Translations under genes and position numbers: made by a program
NCBI GenBank assembly: GCA_024643405.1
Contig: JAHENA010000021.1
Span: forward strand, 1-37,352
DNA: 37,352 nt
Direction of reading: 5' to 3'
Origin: Flavobacteriales bacterium
Lineage (GTDB): Bacteria > Bacteroidota > Bacteroidia > Flavobacteriales > Flavobacteriaceae
The notes under the pieces: generated by a model
Database searches by the model: none
Told to the model about the DNA's origin: nothing
What the model saw: only the letters and a program-made list of their open reading frames with translations
Part shown: piece after piece, positions 1 through 7,801 of the stretch
Layout: the number at the start of each line of letters is the position of its first letter
How positions within the stretch are numbered: position 1 is the first letter of the stretch

Positions 1-434
1 TAAACAATATCAAAATGATCTCGAAGCGTCATTTTTTTAAACTTTTCCTTTATTAAAGTATCTAAACTTAGATTGATATTATTAACACCATATAATTTTA
101 AGGTATCAATAAATTTATGAATGATGACCGCATTGGTGGTCATGGATAATTCAACCGGTAATGAGGCTAATTTTTCTAAAACAAAAGAAATATCCTTTCT
201 AACTAAAGGTTCTCCACCTGTTAAACGTATTTTATTAACACCATGATTCACAAAGGTTTTGGCTATTTCATAAATCTCCTCGTAAGTCATGATATGGCTT
301 TTAGGCGTTAATGGCACCCCTTCTGCAGGCATGCAATAGAAACAACGCAAATTACAGCGTTCTACTAATGAAATCCGCAAATACGTGTGATCTCTTCCGT
401 GTGAATCTTGTAATATGTTATCCGTTTTCTTCAT
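1..434 (-). CDS. moaA: GTP 3',8-cyclase MoaA, N-terminal part (cut by window edge)
   Basis: This is the first enzyme of molybdenum cofactor synthesis, a radical SAM protein that rearranges GTP toward cyclic pyranopterin monophosphate together with MoaC. The visible 144 residues hold the radical-SAM cysteine motif, Cys27-x3-Cys31-x2-Cys34 in the context ERCNLRCFYCMP, followed by the SAM-binding GGEP motif at about residues 73-76. The C-terminal half, which carries the second iron-sulfur cluster and the GTP site, lies beyond base 1. The ATG at 432-434 directly abuts the stop codon of moaCB at 435, so this is the last visible gene of the operon. The family assignment is secure, but completeness cannot be judged. 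Confidence 0.95.
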   Translation of the reverse strand, partial: MKKTDNILQDSHGRDHTYLRISLVERCNLRCFYCMPAEGVPLTPKSHIMTYEEIYEIAKTFVNHGVNKIRLTGGEPLVRKDISFVLEKLASLPVELSMTTNAVIIHKFIDTLKLYGVNNINLSLDTLIKEKFKKMTLRDHFDIV

Positions 435-1346
435 TTAGTCGTGTCTGGCGCCTTTTAATATTCTGAATATATGCAAAACGGATGGAAAAATAGCATCCAT
501 AGACTCTTTTGCTCCATTAGTAGAACCCGGTAAGGCCAAAACTAAGGTGTTTTTAATAGTTCCCGCAATACTTCGTGATAACATGGAAAAGGGTGTTCTG
601 TCTTGTCCGTAATTTCTAATTGCCTCTTCAATACCAGGAATTCTTCTATCTAATAAAGGCAATAAGGCTTCTGGTGTTACATCTCTGCTTGAAAGACCTG
701 TCCCACCCGTGTAAATAATTAAATCCATCCCTTGTTCCTGAAACATTCTTGCTTTTTCTTGAATAATGTCTTTTTCATCCGGAATAATAATATAATTCTT
801 TACGGAAACTTCACATTCCTCCAATTTCGAAATAATAGCCTTTCCTGCCTTATCTTCTTTCTCTCCTTTTGAAATAGTATCTGAACACACTATGACAGCT
901 GCGGTTAAATCTTTTCTGAATTTATCTGTAAAATCCGATTTCCCTCCTTTTTTACTAATCAATTTAATGTGATGTATTTCAATGCCTTTATCAATTGGTT
1001 TAAGCATGTCATACATATTTAATGCTACCACACTGGCGCCATGCATTGCCTCAACTTCTACGCCAGTTTTATAAATGGTCTTAACCGTAAAAATTACGGA
1101 TATTTCTAATCCATTTATTTCATAATCTACACTAGTAAATTCAATAGGTAAGGGATGGCAATCAGGAAGAATATCAGGTGTTCTTTTAACTCCTAATAAC
1201 CCAGCAGCTTTGCTCATGGCAAATACATTGCCTTTAGGAACCGTATCATTTTTAATGGCGACTATTGTTTCAGGTTTACTAACCTTTACTATTGCTTGAG
1301 CTATTGCCGTTCTTAATGTGCTACTTTTAAACGTAATGTCTACCAT
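435..1346 (-). CDS. moaCB: Bifunctional molybdenum cofactor protein MoaC/MoaB fusion
   Basis: This 303-residue protein joins two pathway steps. Residues about 1-145 match MoaC (cyclic pyranopterin monophosphate synthase): a PDCHPLPIEF stretch near residue 62 and the catalytic-type Asp113/Lys116 pair in DMLK. Residues about 146-303 match MoaB/MogA-type adenylyltransferases, with the TGGTG loop at 213-217 and a following SSRDVTPEA segment. MoaB adenylylates molybdopterin before metal insertion by MoeA. Fusions of this kind are known in Bacteroidota. The gene starts 3 bases after moaE ends and stops directly before moaA, so it is translated within the operon. No motif is visibly damaged. Confidence 0.95.
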   Translation of the reverse strand: MVDITFKSSTLRTAIAQAIVKVSKPETIVAIKNDTVPKGNVFAMSKAAGLLGVKRTPDILPDCHPLPIEFTSVDYEINGLEISVIFTVKTIYKTGVEVEAMHGASVVALNMYDMLKPIDKGIEIHHIKLISKKGGKSDFTDKFRKDLTAAVIVCSDTISKGEKEDKAGKAIISKLEECEVSVKNYIIIPDEKDIIQEKARMFQEQGMDLIIYTGGTGLSSRDVTPEALLPLLDRRIPGIEEAIRNYGQDRTPFSMLSRSIAGTIKNTLVLALPGSTNGAKESMDAIFPSVLHIFRILKGARHD

Positions 1347-1349
1347 AAC

Positions 1350-1793
1350 TTAACTATTAACCTTCCATTGATGTGAATTGTCTTCAAAAATTTCTTTTCC
1401 AAATACAGGTACCTTTTCTTTAATAGCTTCGACTATAAATTCTAAAGCTTTAAAAACCACTTTTCGTCTCGGTGATGAAACAAAAACAAACAGACATATT
1501 TCTCCTGCATTTACAACACCCAAACTATGATAAATATGCATACAAGTAAGTTCATATTTTTCAAATGCAGCTTCACGAATTTCATGAAACTTGGTATTAG
1601 CCATTTCTTCATGAGCAGTGTATTCAATAGCCTTAATAATCTTGTTATCAATGACATCGGCTCTCACCTGCCCTAGAAATATATTATGAGCACCAATGCT
1701 TGTCTTGGTTTGATGTTTGGCGATGGATTCTCCAATAAATACTGAAGAAATAGCCCCTTCTTTAAAAACACTTTTAGTTCTATTGTCACTCAT
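1350..1793 (-). CDS. moaE: Molybdopterin synthase large subunit MoaE
   Basis: MoaE is the catalytic large subunit of molybdopterin synthase. With thiocarboxylated MoaD it inserts the dithiolene sulfurs into cyclic pyranopterin monophosphate. The 147-residue length is normal for the family. The family signature around EYTAHEEMA (about residues 57-65) and the active-site lysine region IKEKVPVFGKE (Lys125/Lys127 and Lys133) are present. The segment SSPRR at about 106-110 replaces the usual HR pair, so the conserved histidine seems to be arginine here. The start overlaps the end of moeB by 8 bases, which suggests translational coupling. Confidence 0.93.
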   Translation of the reverse strand: MSDNRTKSVFKEGAISSVFIGESIAKHQTKTSIGAHNIFLGQVRADVIDNKIIKAIEYTAHEEMANTKFHEIREAAFEKYELTCMHIYHSLGVVNAGEICLFVFVSSPRRKVVFKALEFIVEAIKEKVPVFGKEIFEDNSHQWKVNS

Positions 1794-2880
1794 GGATTAC
1801 ATTATTATTAGATTTATTGATATAACCAATTATTTCAGAAGCCCCTTCTCTAATGCTATAACAGTTATTTATATTATACTTTTTTAAAATTGAAACAGCG
1901 GTTTTACTTCTAATACCAGACTGACAAAAAATAGCTTTATCCTTAATAAGACTAATTAATTCCAATTGACTCTCAAGAGCACTTAAAGGTATCTTTATCA
2001 CATTAAAATTTTTTATTTTTGGCTGCTCATGTAGTTCTCTTACATCAATAAATTGAACATTTTTATTATTCAAAAACGCTTCTATTGAAACTTCATTAAT
2101 ATCAGAACTGCATAGATCATTCATTTTTTGATTTTGAAAATTATTTTTATTTAAAATTACACTTTCAATTTCAGTTTCGCATCTCTTAATCTTAATGATT
2201 TGATTTTGATTGGATAGCGCGTCATAACACATCAATTCTCCTGATAGGATATGACCGATCCCTAGAATAATTTTTAATACTTCATTGCACATCATACTTC
2301 CAATTATCCCAGGCAAAACACCTAATACACCCACTTCAGAACAATTTGGCACGTCTCCTTTTTTCGGTTTGTCAGGAAATGCACATCTATAGGATGGTCC
2401 GCCATTATAATTAAAAACAGCTACCTGACCCTGAAACTTGTAAATTGCCCCAAAAACAAGAGTTGTGTTAGTGATGACACAGGCATCATTTATAAGATAC
2501 CGCGTTTCAAAATTATCAGTGCCGTCCACTATGATATCAAATTGACCAAACAATTCAATAGCATTTTGATATGTTAATTGTTCCGGATACGCTATAATAT
2601 TAATAGTTTGGTTTAAATCCTGTAATTTAGCCTTTGCCTCATTTGCCTTATTTTTTCCTAAGGAACTTGTGCCAAATAAAATTTGACGTTGAAGGTTTGA
2701 TAATTCAACAACATCATAATCAATAATTCCCAACGTTCCAATACCTGCGGCAGCAAGATATTGCAATACAGGACAACCCAAGCCTCCTGCACCAACAACC
2801 AGAACTTTTGATTTTGACAACTTTTCCTGGCCTTTATGTCCTATCTCTGAAAGTATGATATGTCTATTATATCTATCCAT
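1786..2880 (-). CDS. moeB: MoeB/ThiF-type adenylyltransferase with C-terminal rhodanese domain
   Basis: This E1-like enzyme adenylylates the C-terminal glycine of MoaD so that it can be thiocarboxylated. Residues 1-245 form the ThiF/MoeB fold: nucleotide loop GAGGLG at 30-35, arginine-rich SNLQRQ near 61-66, and Cys180 in the DVPNCSEVG crossover region. Residues about 265-355 form a rhodanese-like domain with active cysteine Cys319 in FCQSGIRS, as in eukaryotic MOCS3, so sulfur transfer may be built in. The zinc-binding cysteine pairs of E. coli MoeB are incomplete: the first pair reads SYRC (Ser163/Cys166) and only Cys234 is seen in the second region. It lies 8 bases downstream of moaD. Confidence 0.92.
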   Translation of the reverse strand: MDRYNRHIILSEIGHKGQEKLSKSKVLVVGAGGLGCPVLQYLAAAGIGTLGIIDYDVVELSNLQRQILFGTSSLGKNKANEAKAKLQDLNQTINIIAYPEQLTYQNAIELFGQFDIIVDGTDNFETRYLINDACVITNTTLVFGAIYKFQGQVAVFNYNGGPSYRCAFPDKPKKGDVPNCSEVGVLGVLPGIIGSMMCNEVLKIILGIGHILSGELMCYDALSNQNQIIKIKRCETEIESVILNKNNFQNQKMNDLCSSDINEVSIEAFLNNKNVQFIDVRELHEQPKIKNFNVIKIPLSALESQLELISLIKDKAIFCQSGIRSKTAVSILKKYNINNCYSIREGASEIIGYINKSNNNVIHE

Positions 2881-2888
2881 TGTATACC

Positions 2889-3122
2889 TTATCCACCAGA
2901 AAAAGGTGGTAATAAAACGATTTCCTTACTTGATATTTTTGTTTTAAAAGGGACTAACTCATTATTTTGTGCCACCTGAAATTTTTTATCTTTTAATTTA
3001 GGATATTTAATAAAAAGCATTTCTAATAATTCAGAAATAACTACCTCAGGAAAGTCAATGATTTCTTCTTCACAACCCGTAACCTCAGTTAACATTCCAA
3101 AATATCTAATCTTTATTTTCAT
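2889..3122 (-). CDS. moaD: Molybdopterin synthase sulfur carrier MoaD
   Basis: This 77-residue ubiquitin-like protein carries the sulfur for molybdopterin synthase. It shows the diagnostic C-terminal Gly-Gly (ending PPFSGG), whose last glycine is adenylylated by MoeB and converted to a thiocarboxylate. The start IKIRYFGMLTEVTG is typical of the family. Its ATG lies 17 bases inside the end of mobA, so the two genes overlap and are probably translated in a coupled way. The next gene downstream is its activating enzyme moeB. Confidence 0.93.
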   Translation of the reverse strand: MKIKIRYFGMLTEVTGCEEEIIDFPEVVISELLEMLFIKYPKLKDKKFQVAQNNELVPFKTKISSKEIVLLPPFSGG

Positions 3123-3690
3123 ATACCATTTTTTCTAAATCTTCAGGAGTATTAATATTAGTTACAAATAAATCTAAAGATGGGTTTAAAACAACATTTT
3201 TTACTTTGCATTTACTGATTGCAACTTGTAAGCGTCTTTCATTATTTTGCAATACATTGTGAAATAAGTTTTCACAACGCTTTCTGTACAAGGCTATCAA
3301 AGGCATCGACCTGTTTTTACTCATTATTTGTATGACGTCAACATTGTCTTCAAAATTATTAATTAACTTTTTTAATATTTCAGTCCTAATTAAAGGAATA
3401 TCTGAACTTAAAACCAGATTATATTCTGTATCTGATGACTTTAATCCTGAATATAGACCTGCCAAAGGGCCCGAATCTTTAATTAAATCTTCAACACGTT
3501 TTACATTAAATTGATCATAATTAGCATTATTTGAAACGATTATTATTTGCGAAACTAAAGGCTTCATGGCGGCCATGCTATATTGAATAAATGCTTTTCC
3601 ATTTAACTTCAAAAAGCCTTTATCTGTCCCCATACGAGCGCTCTTCCCACCAGCTAAAATAATGCCTGTTATGTCTATTTTTTTTAACAT
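3106..3690 (-). CDS. mobA: Molybdenum cofactor guanylyltransferase MobA
   Basis: MobA links GMP to molybdopterin to make the MGD form used by DMSO-reductase-type enzymes such as nitrate reductases. The 194-residue protein starts with the nucleotidyltransferase signature GIILAGGKSARMGTDKG, has a SGPLAGLYSGL segment, and the metal-binding aspartate in LSSDIPLI. I chose the ATG at 3690, which lies one base after the stop of the upstream transporter gene. A further in-frame ATG at 3726 would add 12 residues inside that gene ahead of the conserved start and is less likely. Its presence suggests that the host uses bis-MGD enzymes, none of which is encoded here. Confidence 0.92.
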   Translation of the reverse strand: MLKKIDITGIILAGGKSARMGTDKGFLKLNGKAFIQYSMAAMKPLVSQIIIVSNNANYDQFNVKRVEDLIKDSGPLAGLYSGLKSSDTEYNLVLSSDIPLIRTEILKKLINNFEDNVDVIQIMSKNRSMPLIALYRKRCENLFHNVLQNNERRLQVAISKCKVKNVVLNPSLDLFVTNINTPEDLEKMVYENKD

Positions 3691-3691
3691 T

Positions 3692-4435
3692 TTAAGTAAA
3701 AAATAATTTAAAACTTGCCATAACAAGTACTAACGCTAAAATATAACGTAGTTTTTGATTGTTTAATTTTTTACTTCCAAAATAGCCGCCTAAAACACCA
3801 CCAATCATGGCAATAGCTACTAAAATAAAAGATTCCTTATTCAATCGTATTCCAGAACTTAATTGACCAATTAATCCAGAAGCAGAATTAACCCAAATAA
3901 ATAAGGCTGATACGGCCGCAGCCTCTTTCATTTTTCCCCAGTGCAGCAGTAAAATTAATGGTGTTAATATAATGCCGCCACCAATTCCAATTAATCCAGA
4001 GAAAAAACCAATGATTGCTCCAACTATTAGACCTTGCCAAAGTTTTACCTGTTTTATTGTATCGGTTTCTTTTCCAAAAACATTCATCATTTTTAGAATG
4101 GCAAAAACTAATAAAATGGCCAAAACCTTTTTATAAATTGAAGCATCAATTTCAATCGTTCCGCCTAAAAATGCTAACGGTATGGAACTTATAGCAAATG
4201 ATATAAACAATTTTTTGTTAAAGTACCCTTCTCTGTAATAATAATAAAAAGAAATCCCTGCTACAAATAGATTTAACAACAGTGCTGTTGGTTTCATGGT
4301 TTCCGGAGCAAAGGAAAACAAAGCCATCAATGCCAAATAACCACTCGCGCCGCCATGTCCAACACTCGAATAAAGAAATGATACAATTGGGAGTATTAAA
4401 AAAAATAAATATATATTATCTGACTCTAGCATCAT
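3692..4435 (-). CDS. TauE/SafE (TSUP) family membrane transporter
   Basis: This 247-residue integral membrane protein has about seven or eight hydrophobic segments. It shows the two half-repeats of the TSUP family: an N-terminal SSVGHGGASGYLALMAL and a middle FFSGLIGIGGGIILTPLIL. TSUP proteins export or import sulfite, sulfoacetate or other sulfur and organic anions across the inner membrane. Its position between the modE-like gene and mobA, with no gap on either side, ties it to cofactor metabolism. The substrate is not shown by the sequence; sulfite, sulfate-like oxyanions or molybdate are possible. There are two adjacent start codons (4435 and 4432), and the first abuts the upstream stop. 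Confidence 0.85.
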   Translation of the reverse strand: MMLESDNIYLFFLILPIVSFLYSSVGHGGASGYLALMALFSFAPETMKPTALLLNLFVAGISFYYYYREGYFNKKLFISFAISSIPLAFLGGTIEIDASIYKKVLAILLVFAILKMMNVFGKETDTIKQVKLWQGLIVGAIIGFFSGLIGIGGGIILTPLILLLHWGKMKEAAAVSALFIWVNSASGLIGQLSSGIRLNKESFILVAIAMIGGVLGGYFGSKKLNNQKLRYILALVLVMASFKLFFT

Positions 4436-4774
4436 TTATAAATTTTTAATTTTTTCTAATTGAATATCTAAAAAATTCCAGCAATTTTTATTTATTTCTT
4501 CAAAAACAAGTATTAATGATTTTCCGTAATCTGTTAACTCAGTGCCCCCACCGCCTTTCCCACCAATACTCATAATAATTACGGGCTGTTTTGATGATTT
4601 ATTAACAGCATCTAATAAATGCCAAGCTTTTTTGTATGAAATTTTCATCAATTTTGATGCTTTTGACAAGGATCCTGTCTCATTAATAGCCTTTAATAAT
4701 TGAATTTTCCCTTCACCCAAAAACTCTTCACCATCTAACTCAACCCAAATTCTACTCTTAATTTTATAATTCAT
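4436..4774 (-). CDS. ModE-type winged helix-turn-helix protein without molybdate-binding domains
   Basis: The 112 residues correspond to only the DNA-binding N-terminal domain of ModE. The helix-turn-helix segment SLSKASKLMKISYKKAWHLL and the glycine-rich wing IGGKGGGGTELTDYGKSLI are close to those of E. coli ModE. The C-terminal TOBE/Mop molybdate-binding domains are absent, so the protein either senses molybdate in another way or depends on a partner. It is the second gene of the operon, 10 bases after moeA. A ModE-like operator lies over the operon promoter (5972-5995), so autoregulation is likely. The family call is strong; the effector is unknown. Confidence 0.88.
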   Translation of the reverse strand: MNYKIKSRIWVELDGEEFLGEGKIQLLKAINETGSLSKASKLMKISYKKAWHLLDAVNKSSKQPVIIMSIGGKGGGGTELTDYGKSLILVFEEINKNCWNFLDIQLEKIKNL

Positions 4775-4784
4775 ATTTCGTTTT

Positions 4785-5963
4785 TTAAATGGGAAGTAAA
4801 ATTACCTGAACCAATTCATTAACGCGAATTTTTTGCATATCTCCATTCATAAGTACCAATGCATTGGAAATTGCAAAAGTTTGTAGCATGGCAGAACTTT
4901 GACCTTCTAAAATAGTAACCTCACCATTCTTATAAATTGCTTTTAAAAATTGAGGTCTGTCACCGTTTTTCACAAAATTTGAAAGCGATCTTGCTGTTAT
5001 TGTATGAAGGCCATTGTTCTTTAAACCTGTCAACCTTTGTAAAGCCACGTAAACATAAATATAAAAACAAGTTAATGCAGCTGCTGGATTTCCTGGCAAT
5101 GCAAATATAAGGGTAGTATTATTTTTGCCAAAAAACAAAGGTTTTCCTGGTTTTTGATTCACTTTATAGAATAATTCTTCAATATTCAATTCAGCTAATG
5201 CTTTTCCAACAAAATCATAATCGCCTACGGAAATACCGCCACTAATAATCACTAAATCATGTTCTTTAATTACATTTTGTAATTTGGAATACGTCTGCTC
5301 ATAATTATCTTCAATTTTATAAATAGAAATATCATCAAAACCTAAATTCAATAAGGCACTATGAATCATTTTTGAGTTACTTTCATAAATTTTACCATAG
5401 CTTAAGTTTTCTCCAGGTTCTACAAGTTCATTACCTGTAGTAATTAATGCTATAGAGGGATTTTTATAAACAGACACTTCAGTGATTCCTAATGAACTTA
5501 GATAACCAATTGCGGCAGGGGTTAATTTCGTGCCCTTTTTTAAGGCTAATTCTCCTTTTTTTACTTGTTCTCCAATGGCCCTAATATTATATTCATTAGT
5601 AACTTGGCTATTAACAGTTATATTATTTTCGTTTTTAATTACCTTTTCCTGCATAATAACGGCGTTAGCAGAATCTGGAACAGCTGCACCTGTAAATATT
5701 CTTATCGCTTCTCCGGCCTTTAATATAGGTTGATGACCATCTCCAGCTTTAACCTCATCGATTAGTACATATAAAAAATCATTATGCAAGTTCAGTGCAT
5801 ACCCATCCATAGCAGATTGTCTGAATGGAGGCATGTTTATTGGAGAATAAACATCTCTATACAAAGTGGAATTCCCAACTTTTTCAATAGGTAAAATAAT
5901 GTCTTTTGAAATTTCTTTACTACTTGTGATAACGGCTTGCAATGCATCTTCAATACTAATCAT
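4785..5963 (-). CDS. moeA: Molybdopterin molybdenumtransferase MoeA
   Basis: MoeA inserts molybdate into adenylylated molybdopterin. The 392-residue protein has the family landmarks in order: FRQSAMDGYAL near the N-terminus, TTGNELVEPGE and the SGGISVGDYDF motif in the MogA-like domain, LPGNPAAALTCF, and a C-terminal beta domain. I chose the ATG at 5961-5963, which begins MISIEDALQ. An in-frame ATG at 6017 adds 18 unconserved hydrophobic residues and would lie upstream of the predicted transcription start (about 5980). This is the first gene of the operon. Confidence 0.94.
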   Translation of the reverse strand: MISIEDALQAVITSSKEISKDIILPIEKVGNSTLYRDVYSPINMPPFRQSAMDGYALNLHNDFLYVLIDEVKAGDGHQPILKAGEAIRIFTGAAVPDSANAVIMQEKVIKNENNITVNSQVTNEYNIRAIGEQVKKGELALKKGTKLTPAAIGYLSSLGITEVSVYKNPSIALITTGNELVEPGENLSYGKIYESNSKMIHSALLNLGFDDISIYKIEDNYEQTYSKLQNVIKEHDLVIISGGISVGDYDFVGKALAELNIEELFYKVNQKPGKPLFFGKNNTTLIFALPGNPAAALTCFYIYVYVALQRLTGLKNNGLHTITARSLSNFVKNGDRPQFLKAIYKNGEVTILEGQSSAMLQTFAISNALVLMNGDMQKIRVNELVQVILLPI

Positions 5964-5971
5964 ATAAATTT

Positions 5972-5999
5972 CGTTATGTCTAAACAAATATAACGAAAT
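5972..5999 (-). promoter_or_regulatory. Promoter of the molybdenum cofactor operon inside a ModE-type operator
   Basis: On the minus strand the half-sites CGTTATATT and ACATAACG are separated by 7 bases (5972-5995). They lie in a longer perfect inverted repeat with 10-base arms at 5968-5977 and 5990-5999. From memory the half-sites match the ModE operator of the E. coli molybdate transport operon, including overall length. The -7 element TATATTTG (5985-5992) is embedded in it, with the expected transcription start near 5980. Binding here would block RNA polymerase, so repression is the simple reading. No FNR-like box stands upstream. Confidence 0.75.
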
Positions 6000-6096
6000 A
6001 AAGAAATAAAATAACATCCCCTTTTAATTAAATAAACTGCTAATAATGCTAATATTTAAAAACTAAAAAAACGCTACGAAACCAGCAAACACGATA

Positions 6097-6112
6097 TGTA
6101 ACAAATGTTACA
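6097..6112. promoter_or_regulatory. Perfect palindrome TGTAACA-AA-TGTTACA, possible second Crp/Fnr-family site
   Basis: This 16-base site has 7-base arms and lies between the divergent cofactor operon and the sulfide-oxidation operon. Its form (two half-sites around a short centre) fits a Crp/Fnr-family dimer, but its half-site differs from the TTGAT-type box at 6126. Its centre is about 70 bp upstream of the inferred start of the plus-strand operon. The binding protein is unknown. Confidence 0.4.
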
Positions 6113-6125
6113 CAGGGATGTTTAT

Positions 6126-6169
6126 ATGATTTTTATCATGTTTTGAACTTACTTAAATATTTAATTTTG
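6126..6169 (+). promoter_or_regulatory. FNR-like box plus -7 element for the sulfide oxidation operon
   Basis: The box is ATGAT-TTTT-ATCAT (6126-6139), a perfect palindrome in its outer arms. A 22-base spacer leads to TAATTTTG (6162-6169), a full TAnnTTTG element. A TTTTG lies directly after the box where a -33 element is expected. The inferred start is near 6174, giving a leader of about 55 bases. The spacing is identical to that of the other regulon promoters in the window. Confidence 0.75.
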
Positions 6170-6228
6170 TATCAAATTAATAAGGCAGATTTATACATTA
6201 AGCAATTAAGTTTGTAAACCAAAAAAGA

Positions 6229-7461
6229 ATGAAAAATTTAGTTATTTTAGGAGCAGGCACCTCAGGAACGATGATGGCAAATCATTTAGTTTCTAAACTA
6301 CCAAAAAAAGAATGGAAAATCACCATAGTAGATCAATATAAAACGCATTATTATCAGCCCGGTTTTCTTTTTCTACCTTTCGATATTTACACCGAAGACC
6401 AAGTAAAAAAAGTTGGTAAAAAATTTATTCCTAACGGTGTAAATTATATTCAGAAAAAAATTGAACAAATTTTCCCTACAGAAAACAAAGTTGAATTAGA
6501 GGATGAAACATTACAATATGACATTTTAATTGTTGCTACAGGTTGTAAAATTGCACCACAGGAAACTGAAGGTATGAAGGGTAAAAATTGGCATAAAACG
6601 GTTTTTGATTTTTATACCTATGAAGGTTCTTTAGCTTTACGAAATAAACTAAGAGACTGGAAAGGCGGAAAAATGGTTGTTCATTTTACAGAAATGCCTA
6701 TTAAATGTCCTGTAGCCCCTTTAGAATTTGTTTTCTTAGCAGATTCTTATTTCACAAAAAAAGGCATGAGAGACAAAGTTGATTTAACCTATGTCACTCC
6801 ACTTGGAGGGGCATTTACAAAACCTAAAGCAACAGCAGCTTTAAGCCATTTAATGAAAGAAAAAAATATTAAGGTTGTTACAGATTTCAATATTGAAAGA
6901 GTAGATAACGAGAAAAATCAAATTGTTGATTATGCAGATACTACTGTAGACTTTGATTTACTTGTTACGGTTCCAACAAATATGGGTGACGAAGTTATTG
7001 AGCGTTCAGGTATGGGAGATGATTTAAATTTTGTACCAACACACCATAACACACTGCAATCAATTGACTACGAAAATGTATTTGTTATTGGCGATGCCAC
7101 CAATGTTCCGGCATCAAAAGCTGGCTCAGTTGCCCACTTTGCATCTGAAACCTTAACAGATAATATTTTATTATATATTGATGGTAAACCTTTAAAAGAG
7201 GAGTTTGATGGTCATGCCAATTGTTTTATTGAAACTGGTAAAAACAAAGCGTTATTGATTGATTTCAATTACAAATATGAGCCATTAGAAGGTACTTTTC
7301 CTATTGCAGGCATTGGCCCTCTAAAACTTTTAAAAGAAAGTATATTCAATCATTGGGGTAAATTGGCCTTTAGGTGGATTTATTGGAATATGCTTTTAAA
7401 AGGAATACCAATCCCAATGGTAAGCAGAAATATGAGTTTAAAAGGAAAAAAAATAAATTAA
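6229..7461 (+). CDS. Sulfide:quinone oxidoreductase-like FAD flavoprotein
   Basis: This 410-residue protein has an N-terminal FAD-binding motif (GAGTSG, residues 8-13), the second flavin/NAD-type stretch ATGCKIAP, and a C-terminal FAD motif with VFVIGDATNVPASKAGS at 285-300. SQR enzymes oxidise sulfide to sulfane sulfur and pass electrons to quinone at the membrane surface. The conserved cysteine pair appears as Cys160 (PIKCPVAP) and Cys332 (GHANCFIETG); a third, Cys106, is near the flavin. A C-terminal amphipathic region (RWIYWNMLLKGIPIP) could anchor it to the membrane. It heads a three-gene operon with sulfur-relay proteins and follows an FNR-like promoter. A related persulfide-handling function is possible. 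Confidence 0.82.
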   Translation: MKNLVILGAGTSGTMMANHLVSKLPKKEWKITIVDQYKTHYYQPGFLFLPFDIYTEDQVKKVGKKFIPNGVNYIQKKIEQIFPTENKVELEDETLQYDILIVATGCKIAPQETEGMKGKNWHKTVFDFYTYEGSLALRNKLRDWKGGKMVVHFTEMPIKCPVAPLEFVFLADSYFTKKGMRDKVDLTYVTPLGGAFTKPKATAALSHLMKEKNIKVVTDFNIERVDNEKNQIVDYADTTVDFDLLVTVPTNMGDEVIERSGMGDDLNFVPTHHNTLQSIDYENVFVIGDATNVPASKAGSVAHFASETLTDNILLYIDGKPLKEEFDGHANCFIETGKNKALLIDFNYKYEPLEGTFPIAGIGPLKLLKESIFNHWGKLAFRWIYWNMLLKGIPIPMVSRNMSLKGKKIN

Positions 7462-7472
7462 AAACAATTATT

Positions 7473-7781
7473 ATGGACTTAAACATAGCAGGAATTAGAT
7501 TAGATGTTACTGAAGATGGATATTTAACGGATGTATCTCAATGGAACAAAGAAATAGCTGTTGAAATAGCTAAAGAAAACGGTATTGAATTAACAGATAA
7601 ACACTGGGAAGTACTTTACTGGATTCAAGATCAAGTAAAAAATGATGTGGCCTTATCTGTAAGAGGTATTAAAAAAAGTGGGGTCATTGATATCAAAGAA
7701 TTTTATGAGTTATTCCCTGGTGGACCCTTAAAAATTTCAACTAAAATAGCTGGTGTACCAAAACCAAAAAGCTGTATTTAA
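7473..7781 (+). CDS. TusE/DsrC-family sulfur relay protein with a single C-terminal cysteine
   Basis: The protein has 102 residues if started at the ATG at 7473, which begins MDLNIAGIRLDVTEDGYL; an upstream ATG at 7374 lies inside the SQR gene. DsrC/TusE proteins carry persulfide on the penultimate cysteine of a flexible C-terminal arm. The arm reads KIAGVPKPKSCI, with that cysteine present. The second cysteine of true dissimilatory DsrC, just before KIAG, is threonine here, so the protein should accept and hand on sulfur but not form the DsrC trisulfide-type bridge. In this operon it probably takes sulfur from the SQR-like enzyme or the DsrE protein. Confidence 0.85.
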   Translation: MDLNIAGIRLDVTEDGYLTDVSQWNKEIAVEIAKENGIELTDKHWEVLYWIQDQVKNDVALSVRGIKKSGVIDIKEFYELFPGGPLKISTKIAGVPKPKSCI

Positions 7782-7801
7782 TAACATAAAAATTAAACAT
7801 T

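Noticed and set aside
6060-6139. Box at 6126 acting leftward on the moeA operon
   Set aside because: The matching position reads TGTTACAT, and the operon has its own -7 element at 5985-5992 within the ModE site.
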